Shown in pieces: positions 57,080 through 64,000 of a stretch of DNA of 64,000 nt; the stretch's first letter is position 1, and each line of letters opens with the position of its first letter. The notes beneath the pieces are model-generated. The model saw only the letters and a list, made by a program, of their open reading frames with translations. It ran no database searches and was not told the origin of the DNA. The DNA is taken from the NCBI GenBank assembly GCA_021399445.1, contig JAJTUQ010000023.1, positions 19,170 to 83,169 of the forward strand. Reading direction: 5' to 3'. A program made the translations under genes and the position numbers. The DNA comes from Xylogone sp. PMI_703. Taxonomy: Eukaryota > Ascomycota > Leotiomycetes.

Positions 57080-57965
57080 CCTTTGCCTGGGCTCTCTTGA
57101 ACTGTCTACAGTTTTTTATGTAATAGCCTTTCTTGAGACAGAACTGACATTGATCAGATTCGAGCTTTTCTTAGTCCCCAGACCTTGAGTCAAAGCTTTT
57201 CTTGCCTCTTAGGCCTCTGCCACCACTCCTAGACTTATTGCTTCGTTTTCCACCTCTACCCCTCTGTTGTTTTGATTCTCCGGACTGTATAACATTCGCG
57301 GAAGCTTGTGTGACGTCCGTAAAAGTATAAGTAGACTTGTAACGTTTGTGATTAATGTCGAAGAAAATAATAAGCTTTTTTAGCTCAAAGTTCTGGAAGT
57401 AAATATACTGACGGGTAGTTTCCCAGAAGGAGTCAGCAGGAAAAGAGTCAAAGAGCTATGACTGTATTTCTGTGTCTGTAATATTTTTAACCAGTCAACT
57501 TTTATATGTCTTAAGTTGCTCAATGAACTGCCAGATAGTTTCTGTCTGTATATTCCACTTTTCCTTCATGAATTAGTTCTTGATTGACAGCTGGTAGATT
57601 GTATTCGTAGAGCAGTCGTATTTGGCTAGCATGTCCCAGACTTCCTTTAGCTTCTTCTCCCTGAGTCTGGTGGCGATATCATTCTGTATTCCGGGGGTAA
57701 CGGAGTTGGCTATTATCTGAATAGCCTTGTTAGCCCTCGAGTCCCATTTACGGCCTTCAACGATTCCGTTAAGCCTTTGATCGGTTCCTAGGACCATATC
57801 TATGGTATCTGCGACCGTAAGAGCCATTTCGCAGGTGCGCTTGAACTCTGTGTAGTTCTGGCCATTAAGGATTGCGACATCTCCGTATTTGCTGTGGTAG
57901 TAGCCATTAAGGGGACCTCGACCTCCGGCCGTAGTTGAATCGGAGCTTGAAGATGCGGTCTCCAT
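57080..57965 (-). pseudogene. Copia gag with altered zinc knuckle
   Basis: Begins METASSSSDSTTAGG at 57965, directly after the primer site. Contains LNGQNYTEFKRTCEMALT and MLAKYDCSTNTIYQL, typical copia capsid blocks, then a Gly/Arg-rich stretch and CQFCLKKGYYIKNC near 57115-57155. The zinc knuckle should be C-x2-C-x4-H-x4-C; here the His is Tyr (TAT for CAT). Stops at 57570-57572 and near 57178 break the frame. Confidence 0.8.
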
Positions 57966-57969
57966 TGCG

Positions 57970-57989
57970 AGCTACCCAGGCTCATAACC
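57970..57989 (-). other. Primer binding site, half-tRNA-iMet type
   Basis: Immediately inside the 5' LTR the minus strand reads GGTTATGAGCCTGGG, complementary to the anticodon stem-loop (CUCAUAACC) of initiator tRNA-Met rather than its 3' end. Priming from an internally cut initiator tRNA is known for copia-type elements. Confidence 0.65.
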
Positions 57990-58180
57990 TATCAGAGGTT
58001 ATGGCGCAGTGGTTAGGCTACTCCACATATAAATTGTATGGTACAGAGACTCTATTCGCTGCTAGTCTTGATGATGTACAGTACATAAGGGTAAACCAGT
58101 AAAACTCTTCTCTTTTACCGACCGTTAGCTTCTACAGCTATGATTGGCCAACGCCAATTACGTAAGCAATATCTCTGACA
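57990..58180 (-). repeat. 5' LTR of the copia element
   Basis: Same sequence as 53067-53257 except for eight transitions; the terminal TG (minus-strand CA end) has become TA at 57990-57991. Confidence 0.95.
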
Positions 58181-58808
58181 ACCTCGGGTTTTCCAGCGCC
58201 GAGCCCACAGATGTAATGTCTTACAGCTGCGCTCAACGTCAGCATGACTATATAGTATATGTTGTATAGCGTCTTTGTGGCCTTGTCTAAAATCTCGTGC
58301 ATTTTACGGAAAGCCCTGGCTGAAGCTTATAGTTAACAAGCTCATTCAGTAACCTGATTGCTTAATCCCCTGGATTATGAATACTTTCTCCATAAAATAT
58401 TACTCAATAAGCAAACAAGGTCTTTGCGAACCTTGTCAAACCTCACTGAATACCACAATAGCATCCATGTCAACTCTCGTTGCTACGTTATAGGGGGATA
58501 GTAGTGAAGAATCGCGGGAAGGTGGCGTCGGAACATGAGTCTAACATACCACATATGGTGGGAACTCATGAATGATCGAATCGACTATCCTACAATGAAA
58601 CTGTAGTACAATTCATAATGACGATTGTATCATAATTGAATTTTTACGAATATAGTTCACATAATAAGGTCTCCTAACTGCACGTCGAATAAGCGTATTT
58701 TCATTTACGCCCTCGCTCTCTTTTCTCGTTATTCACCTGAAAATGCTATAATCTATACCTATTTCTGATCTCTTTATACCCAAATTAGCCAGAGCTACAA
58801 CCTTTAGC
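58181..58808. other. Intergenic, no gene seen
   Basis: Upstream of the MDR relic, normal composition. Confidence 0.5.
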
Positions 58809-59857
58809 AATGGTTCAGAATAAGACTATTATCTTTAAAGAGATCCCATCTGGATTACCAGTTCCCGCCAGCACCTGGCAGTTGAATGCCACGAATTCGA
58901 CCTTGAACAAGCCCCTCCTGAGGGTGGGATAGTAACGAAGAACTTTTATACCTCATTCGACCCTTATATACGAGGCCGCATACGCGATAAAACTGTGAAG
59001 TTGTATTCTGATGCCTATGAACTAGGCGAAGTAATCGTTTCCTCCTCCATTGCTAGAGTTCTCAAGTCGGATTCATCCAAGTTCAAGGTCGGAGACCTGA
59101 TAGTGGGATTTATACCGGCCGAAGAATATTCCAGTATCCCTAAGCAGCTTGCAGAATCTCACAACAAGATCGAAAACCCCTGTAACCTCGACCTTCTTTT
59201 CTTTCTCGGACCGCTGGGTTAGCCTGGATTAACCGTATACTCCTCGTTGTATACCATTGGCAAACCCGTAAGAGGGGAGACAATTTTCATCTCAGCTGCT
59301 TCTGGGGCCGTTGGACAGCTAGTGGGCCAGATTGCCGAGAGGGAGAGTCTCCGTGTTATTGGATCTGTCGGCTCCGATGAAAAACTAGAATTCGTCATGG
59401 AGGAATTAGGCTTCGACGGGGGATTCAACTATAAGAAAGAAAAGCCAGGAGATGCACTTGACCGCCTGGCACCCGATGGAGTAGATATTTACTACGAAAA
59501 TGTTGGGGGTGAACAACTTGAGGCAGCATTGAAGGCTAAGAACAACTGTGGCAGGATTGTATCCTGCGGGATGGTGAGCGAGTATAACAAGTCACCGGAA
59601 GAGAGATATGGCAGTAAAAACCTTCTCATGGTTGTATAGAAGCGTCTGATTATGCAGGGCTTTGTTGTGACAGACGCGGATATGGGACCGGCATACGCAA
59701 AGGAGCGAGATGAAAACGTAGGCAAATGGTTGTATAAAGGGAGTTGCAAAGCGAAATTCAGTGTCACCGATAGTATTGATATGGACCGGAGGGGTTTATT
59801 AGTATACTAGAAGGAAAAAACTTTGGAAAGGCAGTCTTGAAAATCGCAGACATATAA
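58809..59857 (+). pseudogene. Medium-chain (MDR) NADPH reductase, two frameshifts and two stops
   Basis: Starts MVQNKTIIFKEIPSGLPVP; the frame is lost by one base near 58867 and continues one over as HLAVECHEFDLEQAPPEGG and NFYTSFDPYIRGRIRDKT. The Rossmann block AASGAVGQLVGQIAERE and IGSVGSDEKLEFV, YYENVGGEQL and NNCGRIVSCGMVSEYN identify the alkenal/leukotriene-B4-dehydrogenase-type double-bond reductases (about 345 residues). TAG codons at 59220-59222 and 59637-59639 and a second one-base slip near 59781 precede the family end FISILEGKNFGKAVLKI and stop at 59857. No zinc-site cysteines, as usual for this subgroup. Confidence 0.8.
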
Positions 59858-60381
59858 AAGTCAAAGTTAATACTGATGCTTTACGTCTGGCAAGGTGTCA
59901 CAGTCCTTCTCTATACAGATGTATATAATGAAGAGGTTCTGTTCCGCCCAGTTAAGCCTATTATCAAGAGTATTCGCCGGTGTAACTATAGCATTCATGT
60001 ATATTTCTGGCAATCTTGTCTCCCATTCGACATTCACCTTAGTCTAATTCAGTGTTGACGCAACGCAAATTCTTATAACCCATCTATATTCGGTTACTCT
60101 TGCCGGTACGCCGCAAGGGTAGTATCATCGCCATTTCTCTATTTTGAGCTAATTACCTATAACATGCCAGATTTACTTACTTCAGTTAGATGAACTATTC
60201 TTACATCTTTGATTGGCTGGTGAAGAGACTTAAACTATACAATAAAGCGTTTTTCACTTTACATATATGATATTGAACTTAAAGGTTTTATATAGTAGTT
60301 CAAATCTTCAACTCTGAAAGTAGTTTGTTGACATTACATCGATAGCCATCGAAGTGCCTAGAATGTAGAACTAAGGTTATA
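59858..60381. other. No gene seen
   Basis: Downstream of the MDR relic; one 60-codon frame at 59876 is probably chance. Confidence 0.4.
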
Positions 60382-60430
60382 ACGTAATTCCCGGTTCAGC
60401 TGAACACTTCTCTACTAATTCATTGATTCC
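60382..60430. mobile_element. Single Fot1-type terminal repeat
   Basis: ACGTAATTCCCGGTTCAGC TGAACAC after a TA (60380-60381), as in the other Fot1-type tips, but no matching opposite end is visible within 500 bp; the sequence runs into A+T desert and an LTR at 60800. Confidence 0.5.
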
Positions 60431-60799
60431 ATCAATATTACTATTTTTATAAATTATTTTATAATCATAACACATTAAAATAAACAAAAGACTGTATCTA
60501 AAACAAGAAGGAAAAGTTTAAACTTGTTATAAATATAATTAAAAACAGTAAATAACATCGATTTGATATATTATACACGTTTTTGATATACCTCTTTTTA
60601 CTTTGTATAACAAACTCCAGGGAATTTCTCAAATTCAGATAACTTATACTAAAAAATTCCAAATAACAAAAATAGAAAAATAATTACTTATTCGGTGAAT
60701 AATCTCTATAACAAACAAGGATTACTTCCTAGATATTCAAGAGTACGATTAATGGCTAATATTTTGATCAGTTGACGTAATGAACTTACTTTTCCTTCT

Positions 60800-61471
60800 T
60801 GTTATAACCTAAGGTTGATAACCGAAATCTATTAGTAAAATTGTACTTCTACAAGTTAGTACAAACTTTATAATAATAAAACATAAAACAGTAAAGACAA
60901 TATTATTAACGATGGTCGTAATTAGTAGTAGTTTCTGGACAAGAACTAATTAGAAGAAATATGTTAATAAAAGATTATTAATAGAATTTTATTATTAGAT
61001 TTTTGTTATTAGATTTTGGCTAATAAGATTTTGTCAGATGTTATAACATAATAATTAAATAAGTATATATATAATTATTATAGAAGAGAGATTATATTAG
61101 TTATAATGATTGATGAATTTTATTATAAATAAGATAATATAATATATATAAACAAATATAAAATACTTATATTATGTATATATATATGTTTCTTAATTCT
61201 TAATTATATAAGTATATTTTGACAGATTTTCCTAAGCAGCTAGGTCACATGATAAACTTTAGGACTTTGAGGGTCTGAAGATTTAAACAGAATTTACTTA
61301 TTATATAAGTAAATAGTCTTTTTAGTAAATAAGAATTTTGTATTTAACTTAATTAATTTATAGTATATTTATATTTTATAGTAAAGTTTTACTAAGTTTT
61401 ACTTGTTCTTTTTATTTCTTAAGCTTATTATTTGAGTAATAACCAAACTTTAACGTAAGAATGTTTATAAT
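60800..61471 (+). repeat. RIP-mutated gypsy-type LTR
   Basis: TGTTATAACCTAAGGTTGATAACC aligns with the start of the 63224-63769 LTR (TGTCACAACCCAAGG on its own strand) and GAATGTTTATA with its end; the middle aligns block by block with C-to-T change. Flanking pentamers do not match. Confidence 0.65.
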
Positions 61472-61683
61472 AAAAGATATTTATCCGTTTTGAGTAAAAG
61501 TATATATAAACTTAATTAGCTTTTTGATTTAAGTTTATATAAGTATAAAAAGTTTATTATAACACTTTTGAGAGGTTAATCGGATTTTTTTATAAATATA
61601 TATAATTTAGTGTTATAACTTAAGTATACATAAATACTTTAATATGTTTATGTATATTATTATATTGTTTAACATATTAAAAC

Positions 61684-61728
61684 TTAATTATATTAATTAT
61701 ATTAATTATATTAATTATATTAATTATA
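61684..61728. repeat. 9-bp tandem repeat TTAATTATA, five copies
   Basis: Five perfect units followed by a partial variant. Confidence 0.85.
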
Positions 61729-61952
61729 TTATTTATATTATTTGACGTTTTAGTATTATTAAAATGTTTGAACAATATAAGAATGATATAAGAGTTTTAG
61801 TATATTTTTATTTATAAAAAAAATTTAAAACTATATTAGTTCCTTAAATTTAACTATATATAACTTTAATTCCTCGATTAATAATCTTATATAATATATA
61901 ATATATTAAGATATTATTTAACATTTATCTTTTATAAGCTTATCTGTTTTTA

Positions 61953-62016
61953 TATTATTTCATTTTAATATTATTTCATTTTAATATTATTTTATTTTAA
62001 TATTATTTTATTTTAA
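61953..62016. repeat. 16-bp tandem repeat, four copies
   Basis: TATTATTTCATTTTAA twice, then TATTATTTTATTTTAA twice; the only difference between the pairs is one C-to-T change. Confidence 0.85.
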
Positions 62017-63223
62017 TATTATAATATATACAAAAAATATATAATTAAACAGTTTAAAGTATAAACGAACAAAAACTTAATATATTTGTCGATTTTATAT
62101 TATATAAATTAGTTTTTATCGAGTTAATATTATTAATTATATTATTTTATAATATTCTTTGTAATAATTCTAATGAACAAAAGTATTATAAAGTTTTTAT
62201 TAGATTATTTATTTGACGTTAATTATTTTTTTCGATAATAAAATAAAATAAGTTAAAGGATATAATGTTTATTGATAATTATATAATTAAAGATTTATTT
62301 ATTTCATTTTGACGTATAATAATATAACATAGTACTTTAAATTATATTCTTTATCAAGAATATCTTAAGGTTAATCTTTTATTAATAAAAGGGCTTATTT
62401 ATATATTTACTGATTTTTGGATATTTTTATATTAATTTGCTTTTTTAATAATATATATATAATAAGTTAATAATAATTATACTCTTCAAAAGGTTTTTTT
62501 AACTTTTTCAGAATATTAATATTCTTATTCTAGAAAGAAGTAAATATAACTTGTTTTAAAGATTTTAGAAAGTTTTAATATTTAGAGTCAGATTAGTTAT
62601 TATACTAAAGATAATGTTTCTTTAAATAATATTTATTTAATATAGCTTGAATCTTTTTTATAAGATAGATATATTATTAATTTTAAGTTTTAAGTTTAAA
62701 TTTAATTTATTAATTCTTAAATAAGTCAAATTTAATGTTAAATAATATTAGATCTAATGTATTATATATATTATTAATTTTTCACTTTAAGCTTTTTTAC
62801 TTATATTTTCAAAAAAGGCTTTTATAACTATTCTTACTGTTATCGTTAATATCTCTAGAGAAAAACTATTTATATAGTTTTCTGAATTATTTAATGAATT
62901 TATTAATATAGAAAATATATTTATATTATATAAAGTTCATTAATTATATATTTGGTTATATAGTTTAACTTTATATATTAATGTCTGAGAAGATGTTATA
63001 AGTTTATAATTAGGTATTAATAATAAAACTAAATAATTATTTTAGTATCAGATTATCGATTAAGTTTTTAGGAAAATTAACGATATTAAGTTATTTATAC
63101 TTAAGTATATAAATAATCTTAATAATATTTGTCTTAATAATGATGATTAAGATATATTAGGAAAAGTATATATATTCTTATAATTGTTTATTTTAGTTAT
63201 TCTTTATAGAAAAGGTAATAAAG

Positions 63224-63769
63224 TGTAACATTCCTACAAGGGTATAGGTTATCTATCACTCAAATGATAGATGAAGGTAAAGGGCAAGAGAATAGCTTCA
63301 CAAGGCTTTAGGGTAGTTACTATAAAATGCAAGTATGCTGTAAATCAATTAAATTGAGCATAAAGCTTTTATCTACTGTAAAGTTATCTACTTATATAAT
63401 GAGTGAATTTAAGTTAAGATCCTTGGATCCCTAAGATCCACGGATCCATCACGTCATAAGGTCTGGATCCCTTGGATCCCCGGATCCTCAGGATTTTACA
63501 TAGGTCGTGATTCATCACGTGACTTAGTTACCTGGTAAGGTCCTTCTGCCCAGAATCTAATAACAGGATTCTGTCAGTAGAGTTTTACTAACAATTTTTT
63601 ACTAATACTTTTTTTTTAATCAATTCTTGTTAGTAGACTATTATTAGTCACAACCACTGTTAGTAATGTCTTTATTGCTATCTCAAATTTTACTATTATA
63701 AAGTTTGTGCCAGCTTGTGGAAGTATAATTCTACTGGTAGATTTCGGCTGTCAACCTTGGGTTGTGACA
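63224..63769 (-). mobile_element. Solo gypsy-type LTR, 546 bp
   Basis: On the minus strand it starts TGTCACAACC and ends GGAATGTTACA. A perfect 5-bp target duplication TAAAG flanks it (63219-63223 and 63770-63774). Contains six GGATCC/GGATCT palindromes in 63420-63500 and CACGTGA. Well preserved next to pure A+T flanks. Confidence 0.9.
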
Positions 63770-64000
63770 TAAAGCTTTAATTTCAGTATTACTTAAGTTA
63801 ATAAACTTTTTTCTTATTTATTATGAAATGAACAAGATAAGTTTAATGTTTTGTTAAAGTTTGATTTTAATATTTCAACAGATATATTACTCTTAACCTA
63901 AATATTATGTTTTTTATATATTCTGATTTATTAAAATAAGATAGTTTATATTTAACAAATATTATATTATAACTAAAAAAGTTATATATCTATATTACTT

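Larger units (their letters stand above)
53067..58180 (-). mobile_element. Complete Ty1/copia element, 5114 bp
   Basis: Two 191-bp LTRs (53067-53257 and 57990-58180) in the same orientation, flanked by a perfect target duplication ACCTC (53062-53066 and 58181-58185). Coding strand is minus, so the right LTR is the 5' one. Gene order gag, protease, integrase, reverse transcriptase, RNase H is that of copia. The LTRs differ at eight positions, all transitions. The frame carries several stops, so it is not autonomous now. The same LTR family occurs alone at 16104-16702 and 17952-18140. Confidence 0.95.
61472..63223. other. A+T desert with short tandem repeats
   Basis: RIP-like sequence. Plus-strand stretches near 62880-63060 look like a mutated reading frame (FSELFNEFINIEN, LYIWLYSLTLY) that I cannot place. 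Confidence 0.5.

Noticed and set aside
57990..58030. tRNA-like sequence TTATGGCGCAGTGGTTAGGC in the copia LTR
   Set aside because: It resembles a tRNA D-arm by eye, but no acceptor, anticodon or T-arm partner follows, and it is part of the LTR in all four copies.
60502..60803. 15-bp perfect inverted repeat AACAAGAAGGAAAAG as the ends of a MITE
   Set aside because: The right half runs into the start of the LTR at 60800 and no target duplication or longer inverted match is seen.
1..64000. CRISPR arrays, bacterial operons, rRNA genes
   Set aside because: No regularly spaced direct repeats of CRISPR type; introns and element types are fungal; no rRNA-like conserved blocks seen.

Overview
The window looks like a chromosome segment of a filamentous ascomycete (Pezizomycotina; a leotiomycete is a reasonable guess but not provable from sequence alone). 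The intact genes have many 50-60 bp GT-AG introns, the mobile elements are typical of fungi (Fot1/pogo, Tc1, hAT, Ty1/copia, Ty3/gypsy chromoviruses), and long blocks have been driven to extreme A+T by C-to-T/G-to-A change of the kind made by repeat-induced point mutation (RIP). Only seven genes look intact; the rest is transposon debris, decayed genes and A+T desert.

Layout. 1-10.7 kb: A+T desert built from a gypsy-type LTR, a Fot1/pogo element split by a Tc1 element, a RIP-mutated chromovirus split by a solo LTR, and a dead pogo/Tigger transposase that still has a PCNA-binding-type tail. 10.7-16.7 kb: MITEs, a LovD-like serine hydrolase/transesterase gene (12258-13702), an almost intact Fot1 element (14212-16094) and a solo copia LTR split by a MITE. 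16.7-24.5 kb: mostly gene-poor; it holds a small cysteine-rich secreted protein gene (20460-21017), a hAT transposase relic, a palindrome cluster next to a 28-base poly-C run, and a dead deaminase-fold gene. 24.5-33.5 kb: a ten-exon flavin monooxygenase (25177-27465), two divergent beta-carbonic anhydrase genes (28988-29637 and 30059-30810) and a beheaded Zn2Cys6 regulator (31262-33435). 33.5-41.9 kb: a TIR element, an A+T chromovirus relic, LTRs and a cysteine-rich fragment. 41.9-49.3 kb: a stand-alone adenylation-domain protein (42120-43911), a methyltransferase (45782-46741) and a frameshifted FAD monooxygenase (47731-49329). 49.3-60 kb: MITEs, one complete copia element (53067-58180, target duplication ACCTC) and a decayed MDR reductase. 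60-64 kb: A+T desert with two more gypsy-type LTRs.

The accessory genes (transesterase, FMO, carbonic anhydrases, Zn2Cys6 regulator, adenylation domain, methyltransferase, FAD monooxygenase, MDR reductase) have the flavour of secondary metabolism and look like one or more clusters being dismantled by transposons and mutation. The best lead for a working circuit is the 25-33 kb block: CGG-N4-CCG, CGG-N5-CCG and CGG-N6-CCG sites of the kind bound by Zn2Cys6 regulators lie upstream of the FMO and between the two carbonic anhydrases, beside a regulator gene that has lost its first exon, and a MITE now separates the densest site cluster from the FMO.

All coordinates of exons and element ends were worked out by reading both strands by eye; phases were checked arithmetically. 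No database search was possible.
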